Notes under the pieces: generated by a model
The model's input: the letters and a program-made list of their open reading frames with translations, nothing else
Told to the model about the DNA's origin: nothing
The model's database searches: none
Assembly: GCA_022432975.1 (NCBI GenBank)
Contig: CM039508.1
Coordinates: 47,457,646 to 47,521,645, forward strand
Direction of reading: 5' to 3'
DNA from: Begonia masoniana
Lineage: Eukaryota; Streptophyta; Magnoliopsida; Cucurbitales; Begoniaceae
DNA: 64,000 nt
Program-made: the position numbers and the translations under genes
Shown here: positions 1-12,743 of the stretch, piece by piece
How the letters are laid out: every line of letters begins with the position of its first letter
Position numbering within the stretch: position 1 is the first letter of the stretch

Positions 1-184
1 AGTCCGATTCTGTCAAACATTTCTTTTATCTCTAATGACTCACATCCTGAAATTTTTAATAACAAATGAATAAAACTAGTTCAACGAAATATTGTAGAAA
101 CAATTTGTAAGAATAATTTGCTTAACCTGTAAAGTCCACCATCTTTGTCAACGACACCTTTCGGTGTACTATATCCAGCTGATA
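1..184. other. no gene seen at window edge
   Basis: AT-rich sequence with no recognisable coding, repeat or RNA feature. It may belong to whatever lies left of the window. Confidence 0.4.
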
Positions 185-490
185 TTACTCTCGACAAAGT
201 TGACTGCGAAAGTCCTTCGATTGTAAGGTCGATGTAGCTGGCTGTGACGAGCTGGGAGCCGAGGAGCTGGGCAGTGGCTGTGAGGCCTTTGGAGGTGCCT
301 GTGGAGCACGTGGATGTGGCTCTGAGGACCGTGAAACTGACTGTGGGACCGGTAATTGTGGCTGTAAGGCCCGTGGAGGTCGAGGTGGCTGTGAGGGCAG
401 TGGAGATGGCTGTGAAATCGCTGGCCGCTTCGATGGTCCATCTTGTGACGTCGAATCCTTCTTTCGTTTATAAGCAATTTTATCTGCCAT
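185..490 (-). CDS. hypothetical proline/serine-rich ORF
   Basis: An ATG-started minus-strand ORF of 101 codons. It begins with a short basic stretch (KRKK) and then becomes a low-complexity run of Pro, Ser and Gln with repeated SQP and PPR tracts. No domain is recognised. Internally reiterated GTGGAGGT-like DNA suggests slippage-derived sequence. It sits just downstream, in its own sense, of the GGACGGAC inverted-repeat cluster, so it could be part of the same unclassified repeat. It may equally be a chance ORF. Confidence 0.2.
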   Translation of the reverse strand: MADKIAYKRKKDSTSQDGPSKRPAISQPSPLPSQPPRPPRALQPQLPVPQSVSRSSEPHPRAPQAPPKASQPLPSSSAPSSSQPATSTLQSKDFRSQLCRE

Positions 491-590
491 TTTCGTAAAC
501 TCTGCAAATTGGAAAGTTCCAAGATTAGCGACAATAACTCGAACCGTGGCGAAAATCAGAGCCCGGTGAAACTCGGACCTTCACAGCCAT

Positions 591-1095
591 AACCCGGACG
601 GACTCAATTTTGGTCTGTCCGTCCGGGTTAAGGATATGATCACCTGGACGGACGGGTTAAAATCGCGTCCGTCCGGGTGATTCTAAAAAACCGATTTTGA
701 CCTAGGGCTCAGATTTTTGCGTTCTAAACGTAAAAATTTAAACTAAATCAATACAAAAGGAGTAAGATATTACCTGATGCGTTTTTCGCTTGAGAATCGC
801 ACAAGAAATTTGTAGAGCGTCGAGAGAAATCGAATTCCGGCCACTGTGAAAACCGGCTTTGAACGATTATAATCGAAGACCCGGACGGACGGGAAATTAT
901 ACCGTCCGTTCGGGGTATTTTTAAGTTAACCTGGACGGACGGTAAATATAGAGTCCGAACGGGCTACGTGGCGGCTACGTGGCAGATTTTGATTGAACGC
1001 CAAATTGGGGACGGACGCTACTTTTAGCCGTCCGTCAGGGTTAGTGGAATTTTAAGTCTGGACGGACTCAATACGAGTCCGTCCGTCCGGCGTAG
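591..1095. repeat. cluster of six GGACGGAC/GTCCGTCC inverted repeats
   Basis: Six imperfect palindromes of about 36-41 bp lie within 505 bp, near 592-629, 641-680, 879-917, 928-963, 1007-1042 and 1055-1095. Each has a left arm like CCCGGACGGAC, an AT-richer spacer of roughly 10-18 bases, and a right arm like GTCCGTCCGGGT. The spacers differ while the arms are kept. This is not a simple tandem array, because unrelated sequence separates the units. No coding potential was seen. The family is not recognised. Confidence 0.7.
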
Positions 1096-2127
1096 TCATA
1101 ATTGGCAGATTTTCAATACGTGATGGTTGAAATTGTTAGAAAAATTTGTTTGTGGTTGAATTTGGAAAACACACGTAGTTCGTGGTCGTTTTTGGTAATT
1201 TCCCAAAGGTTTAATAATCTCTTTTAGCGGTCATTTACCATATTGCCCTTAATTTTATCAAAATAATGAATATTTAATCAATAAAATCTCTCCACTCGAG
1301 GTCATGAGTTGTCTTTGACCCTTAATTTCACAAACTATGTTGCACTTTACCTATGTAAAGTCTTATCTTTTTGCCCTTAATTTGAACTAGGTAAATCGTC
1401 AACCTGGCCTTATTTGGGAATACAAATTCGATCTTCGCAAGCGTATTTATAAGGAGAATTGTGTCGGAGAGATTTATAAATCAAAAAATATTTTCGTTCT
1501 ATGTCAAAAAATAGATTAATTTTAAGAGACGTAGAATTATTGAGCTATGTTATTCGGATAAACATAACTTGCTCTGACGTACAATATTAATAAATCATGA
1601 AAATACAAAACGCTAAGATTTACTTCAAATATTAAATATAAGGCTCTTTGTTAATTTAATTTTTTTTTATTTTTCATTAATCATTAAATCAATATTTTTA
1701 ATTTTATTATTTTAAATAAAATTTCTAAAATTTTGATTATTTTTAAAATAATAAATAAATAATCCGCCAAATAACTAGAAATGGAGGCCCAATTGGTAGA
1801 AAGAGATGACAGAAAGGATAGGGATGGGTTTCCATATGCGCCAAGCGCAAGTTAGTATTTCTACAGTTAATAGGATTAGGAACACGCAATAGCAAGCGAC
1901 GCGGGGAGTTGCGCATTACTTTCTGGACTAGGGTTTCGTTTCGCTCTCCCTTTCTTGGTCTTTCTCTCCTATCTTTCTTTCTTACTGGTAAGATTTCTAT
2001 CGCGGTTACGATTTTTGTTTTTTTTTGTCTTTGTTCTGGAGTTCGTTCTATATGGCGTCTTGGGAGTCTTTTGTTTTGTAAAAGGAGGAAATTTTGGGAG
2101 AAAACTTGAGGAAAATTGGGGGTACGG
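1096..2127. other. AT-rich intergenic DNA and 5' leader of the next gene
   Basis: Positions 1100-1850 are AT-rich without recognisable features. From about 1890 the sequence becomes a plant-type leader (CTAGGGTTTCG near 1929) that leads into the CFIm68-like gene. ORFs starting at 1909 and 1955 read through this leader and their first residues are not conserved, so they are not taken as true starts. Confidence 0.4.
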
Positions 2128-4289
2128 ATGGATGAAATCGAGAGAGGGTTTGACGAGGGTGGGGATCAGGATCAGGGGGATCAGTTTCATCGAAACGAAG
2201 CGATCTCCTGCTGTTGCGGATGAGGGTTTTTTGGGGGAGGAGGATGATGATGACTACGAAGACCTTTATAACGACGTTAATGTTGGTGACGGGTTTCTTC
2301 AGTCTTTGAGGAAGAACGAGGATTCTGGGTTTAGAAACGAGGAAGAGAAGAAGATTGAAGTAGCTATGGTAGCTCAAAACCCTGGTGTTTCTATACCAGG
2401 TGTTGGCGGTGGTAGTGGGGAAGGTAGTGGTGGCGCTGTAAGGGATGGAGGGTCCAGTGTTGCAAGATTAGCAGAGGGCTACAATCAGAGTCAAGGGTTT
2501 AGAGGCAACGATATGGGTATGGGAGGAACAGTCGGATCAAAGCCATTGATCGGTGGTGGAGGTGGGATTAGAGTTGAATTAGGGCAAGGAAGTAAAATGA
2601 ATGAGAATGAGGAACAAAGTGGTAATACTGATATTGGCGTTCAAGGGATTGGTCAGCATCTTCCACCACAGCAAATACAGCAACAGCAACGACAACAAAC
2701 ACCACCACCGTCACTTGGTGGAGTCATAGGAAATGTCGGGATTATCGATAATGATAATTTTGGAAGGCAAGGTGGAGGAGGAAATGTGAATGGGTATGGT
2801 GGCAACAGCCTAGGAAATACAGGCGGCGGCGGCGGTGGTGGTGCAGGGACTATTTTATTTGTGGGTGATTTGCATTGGTGGACTACTGATGCTGAGCTGG
2901 AGGCCGAGCTTTGTAAGTACGGGCCAGTGAAGGAGGTGAAGTTTTTCGACGAGAAGGCTAGTGGGAAGTCAAAAGGGTACTGCCAGGTTGAATTTTATGA
3001 TTCTAGTGCAGCCACAGGTTGCAAGGAGGGAATGAATGGTCACAGTTTTAATGGACGTCCTTGTGTTGTTGCATACGCATCGCCCTACAGTGTTAAGAGA
3101 ATGGGAGAGGCTCAAGTAAATAGGAGTCAACAGATGGCTCAATCTACTGTCTCTCAAACGAGGAGAGGTCCCAATGATGTTCAAGGCAAGCCCGGTGGGA
3201 ATACCATCGGCACAGGTGGTAACAATCAAGGTGGTGATAATACTAATACTAATACTAATAATAATAATAACAACAATAGAGGTTTTGGAAGAGGTAATTG
3301 GGGCAGGGGTAATGCTCAGGGAATGGGGAATAGAGGTCCAGTTGGTCTGATGAGGAATAGGGGTGGTGCGATGGGTGGGAGAGGTATAATGGGTAATGGT
3401 GGAAATGGTTTTGGTCAAGGTATTGGTGCAGCTCCTCATTTGTTGCATCCACAGTCAATGATGGCTCAAGGTTTTGATCCAGCTTTTGGTGGGCCAATGG
3501 GAAGAATGGGACCTTATGGTGGCTTCCCTGGGGCCCCTGCACCACCTTTCTCTGGGATTTTATCGTCATTTCCACCTGTGGGAGGTGTTGGTCTTCCTGG
3601 TGTTGCCCCGCATGTAAATCCTGCCTTTTTTGGAAGAGGGATGCCCATGAATGGATTGGGGATGATGCCTGCACCAGGTGTTGATGGACCTAATATGGGT
3701 ATGTGGGCAGATCCTAGTATGGGCGGCTGGGTTGGTGAGGAGCATGGCGGTGGAAGAGCTGGGGAGTCCAGTTATGGGGAAGAGGCCGCATCTGAGCATC
3801 AGTACAATGAAGTTAGTCACGACAGAGGTGGGTGGCAAAATAATATGAAAGAGAAAGATAGAGGTTCAGAAAGAGACTGGTCCGGGTCTTCAGACCGTAA
3901 AGTATCGTGATGATAGAGAGCCGGGAACTGATAAAGACATGCCTAGAGAAAAAGATGTTGGCCCTGACCATGAGTGGATAGAGAGAAGACATCGCGATGA
4001 GAGAGAATCAGGCCGAGATAGGGATAAAGAGCGTGAGAGGGATCGGGAACGGTCTCGATCAGAACGCGAGAGAGATCGGGATCGAGATCGTGATAGGCAT
4101 AAGGAAGATAGAGACAGATACGCAGACCATCATAGGCATAGGGACCGTGAAGGTGATCATGAAGATGAATGGGAAAGAGGACGATCGACTCGAACTCATA
4201 GCAAGTCACGATTGCCTCAGGAGGAAGACCATCGGTCGAGATCAAGGGATGCTGATTATGGGAAGAGGCGAAGGCTTACTTCTGAGTAA
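2128..4289 (+). CDS. CFIm68/CPSF6-like RRM protein with RD/RE-rich tail; two frameshifts
   Basis: A likely subunit of cleavage factor I, which acts with CFIm25 in nuclear pre-mRNA 3'-end processing and poly(A)-site choice. The chosen ATG at 2128 opens a conserved acidic N-terminus (EAIS, then VADEGFLGEEDDD). A Gly/Gln-rich stretch follows, then one RRM (about residues 241-320) with the family hallmark WWTTD and RNP1-like KGYCQVEF, a Gly/Asn/Met/Pro-rich middle, and an Arg-Asp/Arg-Glu tail like the RS-type domain of CPSF6. Two single-base insertions break the frame. One is near 2206-2210 (between EAIS and AVADEG). The other is near 3897 (DRK-TAA-style break; the downstream copy near 5081 lacks the extra T). 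Removing both gives 719 codons without a stop. The breaks could be assembly errors or true mutations; conservation on both sides favours errors. Confidence 0.8.
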
Positions 4290-4719
4290 CTCAATCTGAT
4301 GCTTGTTATTTGGATATTTTCCATTCAGAAAGAAAATGGAACTAGCAAAGTTTGATTTGTCATTATCATTTTGATTCTCTCAACTATGTTCTTGGGTCCT
4401 TCGATCAGCGACTGCCATTCTTCAATTCTCCATTTTTTCAGCTCAAATTTTTATTTGCTTACTCAGAGAAGAGTAAGTAATGATTCAGGCATTTCTAGAA
4501 AGTAAGCTCCTGAAATTTATGTCTCATTTTCCGCAGGTTTGAGGTATTTGTTCAAGTTTGTTGTATTTGTTGTAGTGCTATCATTCTGTTGTTGGGTAGA
4601 AATTTGTTAGGATCAATCTTATAGAGTGGTAAGAAAAGGGTTGTTGTATAAATAGCTGTAAATTGTAAATGTTGGCACCAACAATGCCTTTACATACTAA
4701 TTAACATTGGCTAGTGTAT
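4290..4719 (+). other. 3' UTR-like region between the gene and its displaced tail copy
   Basis: AT-rich sequence directly after the TAA at 4287-4289, with no ORF of interest. It separates the intact tail of the CFIm68-like gene from the duplicated segment. Confidence 0.4.
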
Positions 4720-5219
4720 GGATAAAGAGCGTGAGAGGGATCGGGAACGGTCTCGATCAGAACGCGAGAGAGATCGGGATCGAGATCGTGATAGGCATAA
4801 GGAAGATAGAGACAGATACGCAGACCATCATAGGCATAGGGACCGTGAAGGTGATCATGAAGATGAATGGGAAGAGGACGATCGATTCGAACTCATAGCA
4901 AGTCACGATTGCCTCAGGAGGAAGACCATCGGTCGAGATCAAGGGATGCTGTGAGTATGGGGAAGAGGCCGCATCTGAGCATCAGTACAATGAACGTTAG
5001 TCACGACAGAGGTGGGTGGCAAAATAATATGAAAGAGAAAGATAGAGGTTCAGAAAGAGACTGGTCCGGGTCTTCAGACCGAAAGTATCGTGATGATAGA
5101 GAGCCGGGAACTGATAAAGACATGCCTAGAGAAAAAGATGTTGGCCCTGACCATGAGTGGATAGAGAGAAGACATCGCGATGAGAGAGAATCAGGCCGAG
5201 ATAGGGATAAAGAGCGTGA
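4720..5219 (+). repeat. circularly permuted 500-bp duplicate of the CFIm68-like 3' coding end
   Basis: 4720-4952 is nearly identical to 4022-4253, and 4953-5219 is nearly identical to about 3773-4036. The two halves of the source are therefore present in swapped order. Only a few single-base differences were seen. The internal junction falls at the near-match TATGGGGAAGAGGC (about 3774) and TATGGGAAGAGGC (about 4257). Both outer ends carry GGATAAAGAGCGTGA. The copy encodes pieces of the RD/RE tail but is not joined to an RRM, so it is a gene fragment and not a second gene. Confidence 0.85.
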
Positions 5220-6766
5220 AGCTCTGAACTTTTTACCATTTTATGGCTATAGTATGAGCTCTACTCACATTGTTCTTTGTTGCTTAGCTTGAAGGACATT
5301 TGACATCTCAAATCTTACAAGTGGACCTTTCAGTAGAATCAAGAAATGGTGGCACGGGAATCGAAGGAGGACGAGTCATTGCGGGAGAATCAAAGGCGGT
5401 GCTAATCGGGTTTGCTCCATTGATCTCTGAGTGGAACTCTGCTCTAAAAAATTTAATCTTTCCTTTTGAAAACTATGTTTGTGTGACTTGGCGAAATCGA
5501 TCGATCTGTTGTTAATGATGTATCAAGATTATATTTCGTAAAAACTTAATTCGGTTTGAATATGTAATGGGATTTAGCATGGAGGATGTTGTTGATTTGT
5601 TGTTTTGTTAGCTGTTGTTGTATCATATTACTCCTCCATTTTCTGTTCTTGTTCAATCTCTCTTCAGTTTTTTCGTTGTAAGATGTAGAATTCTAACCAT
5701 TCTTTGAGGCTGTTGTTTTTTGACCCTTGAGAAGTTGTAATTCTGTGTATATATACATACATCTGTTAATTTTGATCAGATTTCTTACCTGTTCATCATG
5801 CTGTCTGTTCTTGTTCATTATTGACTGATTTGTAGACTGTGATGAATTATGTTGGGGGAAAGACTGTAACTTAGTGTTTGACCGTGATGGAAAATTAATT
5901 GAAGATGAAAATTTAGGTATCATAATTATTATAAACAGAGAGTAGGTGAGAATTATTCTCTCTAGAGTGGTCTATTTCTGGGCAAGTAGCTCATGGTTGT
6001 TTATGTCCCATGTGGTTTTTTCTTTTTGTTTTGTGTCTTTTTAGGTCATCTGATTGCAACGAGATCATTTGATGTTCATCAATAACATCAAAGTCGGCGG
6101 AACATCGGCCCAGAAACTACTACAAGCTACTCGACCTTTGGCTTGACTTCCTCTCGGGACCATGAAAGTTGTCTTCTTGAGAGCTCAATTCCAAACTCTG
6201 AATCCATTATTGTTTATGGGTTTGACTTTACGATGTCAAAGTCAGAAGTGGTAGTGGGCTGGGCAATGTTTTGTAGTATGTCTTGTTTACTGGTTAGAAA
6301 GTTTTTGATTGGAAGTCAATCAAACCCACGTTTTATAAAACTATAGTCCAAATTCAGTGGCTAAGACAGAACACTTATCTTGTACATAAATAATTTAACA
6401 CGTTCCCACCAGACGTAATAATGTGCCACCCACAACTCTCCAATTTTTATACGAGTTTATTGATTCCGGTCCACAGTTTTTGCCCGGACGAGCTATTTAT
6501 GATCAGTCGATGTAGGAATAAACTTGATGGATCCGAACGAAATGTAAAGATAATCATAGTTTTTGAATAATCGAAGAAGCATATGCATAAAGTCAAGTAA
6601 CTTTTTTACTTTTATGAAATATTGTTTAATAATCCAAAAAAAAGGTAGTGAGCTAGTGGGTGAGCATGCTCTAATCACTACAATACCAACTTTTTTTTTT
6701 TTTTTTGGCTTTTGGATGAGTAAGAATGAGAATTTTTTCGAAGTTTTTGAAGATCATGATTCGATT
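5220..6766. other. no convincing gene
   Basis: Mostly non-coding sequence. 5220-5520 could be a displaced 3' UTR or intron sequence of the upstream gene (TTGCTTAG near 5280 resembles a splice acceptor). Short ORFs at 5300-5515, 5693-5923 and 6143-6346 show no recognised family or motif. Confidence 0.35.
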
Positions 6767-7771
<1,005 letters not shown>

Positions 7772-7822
7772 TTCAGACGCAGTGCATGGACATATCGGAT
7801 AATAAAATAACACGATAGGAGT

Positions 7823-7927
7823 GAATTGCCCATTAACCATACATTACAGTTGTTTTTTGCCATTATCAAAATTTACGGTAAAAATTATCATTTTCACCTT
7901 AGCTTGGGACTAAATTGCACTTTACTC
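7823..7927. repeat. solo arm related to the 46.8-kb MITE
   Basis: Sequence from ATTGCCCATTAACC to AAATTGCACTTTAC aligns in order with the right arm of the element at 46792-47436 (ATTGCCCATTATC, TTTACGG, TTTCACCT, AAATTGCACTTTACCC). It is diverged and has no visible partner arm, so it is a relic. Confidence 0.5.
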
Positions 7928-8137
7928 GTATTTAAAAGAATCAATTTGAATTTATAATTTATTTTTAAAAATTGAAAAAACAGGAACTGTAAAATTCTAC
8001 TTTACAGAAACCCAGGCACCAGAAAAAGACACTCCCTCGCCCTCATCACTTGCGAATCTTTGCAGAGACGGACGAGCACTCTACCTCATCTTTCTCTCTC
8101 GTTTTTTCTCTCTCTAAACCTCCCACCAACGGCGACT

Positions 8138-8419
8138 ATGGAGATCTCAGAGAAGATCCTCAAGTTCAAGTTTCACTTTCTCTTCGCTTTCATTTTCTCA
8201 ACCGCCGTAGTCTCCGTCCTTCTTTTGGCGCCTAGATTCGTCCCCATCGTAGCCTACTTCTGGCCGCTTCTACTCTCCACCGCTCTCTTCCTTCTCGCTG
8301 TCCTCCTCTTCGGAAAGACTCACTCGCCGACCACCGACGACCTTGGGGGTAATACCGGCGAAGGACTTCTAGACTACGTCGCCGGTTCACCGGAGCAACC
8401 CATCCAAAGTACGGAGTAG
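8138..8419 (+). CDS. small two-helix membrane protein, unknown function
   Basis: A 93-residue ORF. The ATG at 8138 (CGACTATGGAG) is chosen over 8060 because the protein from there begins with a conserved-looking MEISEKILKFKF and then has two hydrophobic helices (about residues 12-32, FLFAFIFSTAVVSVLLLAP, and 38-60, around YFWPLLLSTALFLLAVLLFG). The tail is short and polar. Single exon. I believe similar short membrane proteins occur widely in dicots, but I cannot name the family. The product probably sits in an endomembrane. Confidence 0.55.
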   Translation: MEISEKILKFKFHFLFAFIFSTAVVSVLLLAPRFVPIVAYFWPLLLSTALFLLAVLLFGKTHSPTTDDLGGNTGEGLLDYVAGSPEQPIQSTE

Positions 8420-9299
8420 AACTGACGATTCGAATCTCAAATTCTCCATCTTTTCTCTTCTTATGTTCTCTGAGTTTGATCCTGTACTCTGAAGTTTGTG
8501 GATTATGAGTATGCGGTGTAAATTCTGAGATCAATGAAATTTCTTTTCGATTTTCTCTACAATCGTTCATTTGTTGTTGTATTTTCTTTCTGATTTTCTC
8601 GGATTTGTTTGTTTCTCGAGAAAAAACTGGACGGGTGACAGGTGAGTAAATGAATTGATAAGAAAACCATCTACCGTTTCAAATTTGGCTTACCGAATGG
8701 TGGGATCCCACCAGCCGACACGTCGTACAATGCCAGGAAGTTTTCCTTACTTTCTGTAGGATTCCTCTTACCAGTGCTAAAAGCTTGATGCATTGCATCT
8801 TCCATCAAACACAGTTCAATTTCAGGAACACAAAAAACAAGAACAAATCAGCAAATTCTAATGGCTGACTTCTGCTTCTCTTCCATTTTCCTGAGAAGCA
8901 AGAATTCCAAACCAGTTATGTTCAAAATCGAACAAGAATTGCACAAGAAAAGTGTAAAAAACATAGTAAATGGGGGATTAATTGCAGTCTGGCTTCAGTC
9001 TATTGAAGAAATTCAAAGCTTATATTCATCTCCCATCTTTAAATGTCTTCAGTTCTTGGTCACTAAACAAAGCAATTGGGTCGACCTTTCCAAGTTCGAA
9101 CAGTGATAATTGAGCAGTTAGTTACTCGCAGGAAACTGCTCAATGAGCACAAGTGTTTGAACTTGGAAAATTTTGTTGATGCCATCAAGGTTAAAACTTT
9201 GAGTACTGATCAAATATTTGAAAGGCTGGTTGCTAAATTACCTCATTTAAGAAAAGAATTGAAATCAAAGGCAATGACTGTTACTTTTCAAACGATGGA
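8420..9299. other. intergenic; one doubtful ORF at 8861-9106
   Basis: The gap between the small membrane protein gene and the K+ channel. A plus-strand ORF at 8861-9106 (81 codons, MADFCFSS start) and the overlapping ORF at 9076-9315 have no recognised motif. The second one runs into the channel's 3' end. Neither is called a gene. Confidence 0.35.
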
Positions 9300-10524
9300 T
9301 CATAATTTTCTCTGAGATGCTTGAGCTTGTTCTATATCAGAAACTGTTAAGGTTCCCGACTGATCAACATCAAGATTCTCGAACTCTTCCATGATAACTG
9401 AAATGTCATCTTGGGTAATTTTTCCCATTTCTTTTAGCTTAAATATGACAAATTCGGGTGCCCTGTAAAACCCAGGAAGGTGAAATTAACAATCAAGAGA
9501 TTGGATTAATCAACTATAAACATTAATGAGTTATCTAAATTGTAATTAATGAACTGAATTTACTTTAATGAGTTATCTTAATGGGAATTAATGAACTGAA
9601 TTTGAAGTCTTTCACTTACCCCACAACTCCATCATCATCCAAATCTGCTGCCTCAAGATCTAAGTATGTTGTTTTCCGGTTTAGAACCCATTTGACCAAT
9701 GCCCTTTGTCTTCTTTCAGAATGCAGCTCAGCGATGTAAAAGAAAAACTGAGCCAAAGAAATTGTGCTGGTTAAAATCCAGAATATTGCAAAAACACGTC
9801 CAGTGCTAGTCGAGAAACTTTGATCCCCGTAGCCTAGAGCTGTAATAGTAGAACAGACACAATAAAAAGCATCAACGGGGTCCAACTCTTCAACCGTAAT
9901 TAAAAATATAGTCCCAGAAATTATGAGCACCAGCAAAAGGAAAAAGACCAATAGGCACTTGTATTTCACTTTATTGGTCTCAATTTCTTTCATAGTCGCA
10001 CCAGGAGAAGTAGTTTGTTGTAAATGTAAGGCCTTTACCAAAAACATTTCTTGTTTTTCTGCTAAATAATCAGCGGCTTTGCTCAGTACGAGTCCAATTA
10101 GGGCCATTCCTGTGAAGACAAAAGCACAGGCAAGTAGTTTTGTAAGTACAGAGTTAGGCACCAAGTCTCCATATCCAACTGTGGTCATTGTAACAATGCA
10201 GAAATAGATAGCATCAATTATTCCATTTGTTTTTAGCCCCTTGATTTGGTTCCTGACGAAGTAGAAACATATAGTTCCCATACCAAGATAAATGGCTAAG
10301 AATAAAACAACTTTCTTTAAACTCAGGTGTAAATTCCCAAATATGGACCCAGGAGGTGGATTGGGGTCAAAGTGAGTTTCCTGTGAAGGTCCAGAATCTA
10401 CAATGGGAGCACTTCTGGTGCGACGAAATCTTCTCTTCCTCATAGTTACATTCATTGTCTTTCTTTCGCAATTAGGATCTAATGATCCGGACAATAAGGG
10501 CTGCTCTGAACCATTGAAGGCCAT
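9300..10524 (-). CDS. TPK1: two-pore potassium channel, TPK1-like
   Basis: A tandem-pore K+ channel of the plant TPK/KCO family, normally in the vacuolar membrane and gated by Ca2+ and 14-3-3 proteins. Exon 1 is 10524-9620 and exon 2 is 9462-9300, joined at a GT-AG intron (phase 2), giving 355 residues. The N-terminal RTRSAP (35-40) fits the phospho-Ser 14-3-3 site. The selectivity filters are TVGYGD (115-120) and ALGYGD (229-234), each between transmembrane helices. Two EF-hand loops follow, DLDDDGVVG (294-302) and DVDQSGTLT (333-341), with the intron just after the first. The start at 10524 (MAFNGSEQPLL) is preferred to an in-frame ATG at 10575 because it matches the family's short N-terminus. 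The gene is intact. Confidence 0.93.
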
Positions 10525-12179
10525 TATAACGAAAGGCGATCCTTTTACTATATCTGCAGCCACAAATTTATTCACAACAATAGTTATGTTAGCCTGTCAT
10601 TCACGCTCAACTATAATTATGGATTTAAAAGCCCAATTTGGTTTGAAAACACTATTACTCAATAGCTTAAAATCTAAGACCACTCTTTGACTAGAATTTC
10701 ATCTTTAAGAACCAACCCAATTACTGCACCACATCATATACGACACACCAGATAATCACACAGATCATAGTTTAATCCAATCTCATGATTCTCTGAAGTG
10801 AAAGGTAAAGAGCATAATGCAGCCATAAGCACAAACTCCTGATAAACTAACATGTTGTAGCCCATTCCATAATTTTTTAATGGTAATCCTTTTCAAGAAA
10901 ATTTCTGAATTACATTCAATTACAATAAATTTGAGACGTCGCATTCCCTTACCCTGGATGCGATTGGTCAAAACTCCCAACAAAAAACTTTGAAAACTCA
11001 GATCAATCGAATTTGCAGCTCCTTTGAAGCTCCAGTGGATTATTATCCATCAGATTTGTTAAAAAAAGGTAATAAATTAGATGGGAATACCACGAACCAG
11101 CTCAATTCTTAAAAAATTTCCAAGAATCATAGCAGACATTCAAAAGGTCCTAATGATTGACCGTCGCTATTAACCCTACACGAACTTATATTATATTACA
11201 AAAAACGTACTCCGTATAAACCGAATAGCACAATAAAACTATAGCAAATGCAGCGACGACGAAATTTCCAGGTAAGCAAGAAAAATTTCAACCGAACGTG
11301 AAGAAACAGAGACCTGGATCCATATCCAGAATGAAACTCTAAGCATGTTTTCAAAAAGAAGGAAAAAGAAAAAGGAAACGAAGAAGATACTAGTCTCATA
11401 AGCTAAAATGCTGAGAAATCCATATAATAAATTCATCGAGATCTACCATGAAAGTTAGTCACGTGAAGCAGGCGAGGTGAACGCTTCAAGATGATTCCAA
11501 TTCGCGAAAAGCTTCGCTGTATTTCTTCACCCTACCATCATCCTCATCACCTCACCATCCATTTCACAGTCGCTTCAGTAAATTCCTTTCTGAGCTCTCT
11601 CTCTCTCTCTTTCTCGCCGACGTCGACTAGCCGGATCTTAGACGGTTGGGAAGATAACGATATAGTCGAATACTAGCGTTGAATAAATATAATAATTAAT
11701 AATATATTCATGCTTTTACTGTTTTATCCTCAACTACGTGGACCGTCCTCGTTCTCGCTTCTCCTACAAATTCGTCCATTGCGACGTCGTATTATCTGCT
11801 CTTACTCTCGCCTCTGCGATTTATATTTAATTATATGCATAATTAAGGGGCTTACTAAGGGGTTTAATATTGTTTAATCATTAATTAACTAAATTAAATG
11901 GAGGACGCGACACAGTTTAAAAAGATGGACACATGGCACAATCTGGCGCTTCCAATTGGACACTTGTCGATTTCTCAATCTCCCACCGTCTTAGTGACAT
12001 ATTATTCGGTCATTATGTACTCTTTACATTATTCTAAGCATAATAATTGCAAAAGAAGGTTGAAGAAGTCTAAAATGAAAATTTTATTTTCTTTTAAATC
12101 TAATTTACTTCCTCTTTATTTGCTAATTAAATCTCAATTTAGTTTATAGAATTGAATATTTAATTTACTACGAAAACTA
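10525..12179. other. intergenic, no gene seen
   Basis: The upstream region of the K+ channel on the minus strand, followed by AT-rich DNA. Short ORFs (for example 10783-10983 and 11491-11676) show no family. A CT-rich run lies near 11600. Confidence 0.4.
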
Positions 12180-12560
12180 GAACCGGAACTAGAATCATGA
12201 CCTACGATTTCATGGTAATGATTCCATGGAACGGGTTCCGGTTCGGTTTTATTTTTTTTAATTATTTAGATTTTTTTCATAGCATTTAGGTGATTTTTTG
12301 AAGTTTGGGTCTATTTCTCGTTTGCGTCAATTTTTTTGGATTTTGAATAGAGTTTCAACTGGTTTTTGGGTCGAAGATTTGACCCACGGTTCTACTCGGT
12401 TTTCATTACCATTAAAAATGTGAAACCGAAACCGAAACCGAACCCGTAATTTTTGAAATTGGGTACGGGAACGAAACCATAAGTGGGTAGAAGCAGGTCA
12501 TTGTGGGACTGAACCACATGGTTCTGTTGAAAATGGGTTCAGGTCCGTTGCTCACCACTG
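12180..12560. mobile_element. degenerate hAT-type relic
   Basis: Many short ACCGAACC/GGTTCCGGTTCGG motifs occur (near 12180-12250 and 12400-12460). The right edge reads CCGTTGCTCACC, close to the reverse complement of the plant hAT end GGTGAGCAACGG. The left end and target duplication are not clear. It lies less than 200 bp upstream of the SPO11-1 start codon. Confidence 0.35.
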
Positions 12561-12743
12561 AGCAGGAGTAGCAAAATTACTATTTAGTATTTACTAATGA
12601 GCGGGACTAACATAAATTGTGGGTCGGGTATTGAGTTCATCGGATGCGGTTTTAAGTGTCGGGTCAACTTTATCTTGCTCCGGATTTCACTTACAAAATT
12701 CTCGGAGGAACAGTTTTTTAAAATTTGGAATGTGGAATTGGAA

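Noticed and set aside
1955..2127. upstream ATGs for the CFIm68-like gene
   Set aside because: The leader translation is hydrophobic and not family-like. The ATG at 2128 opens the conserved acidic N-terminus.
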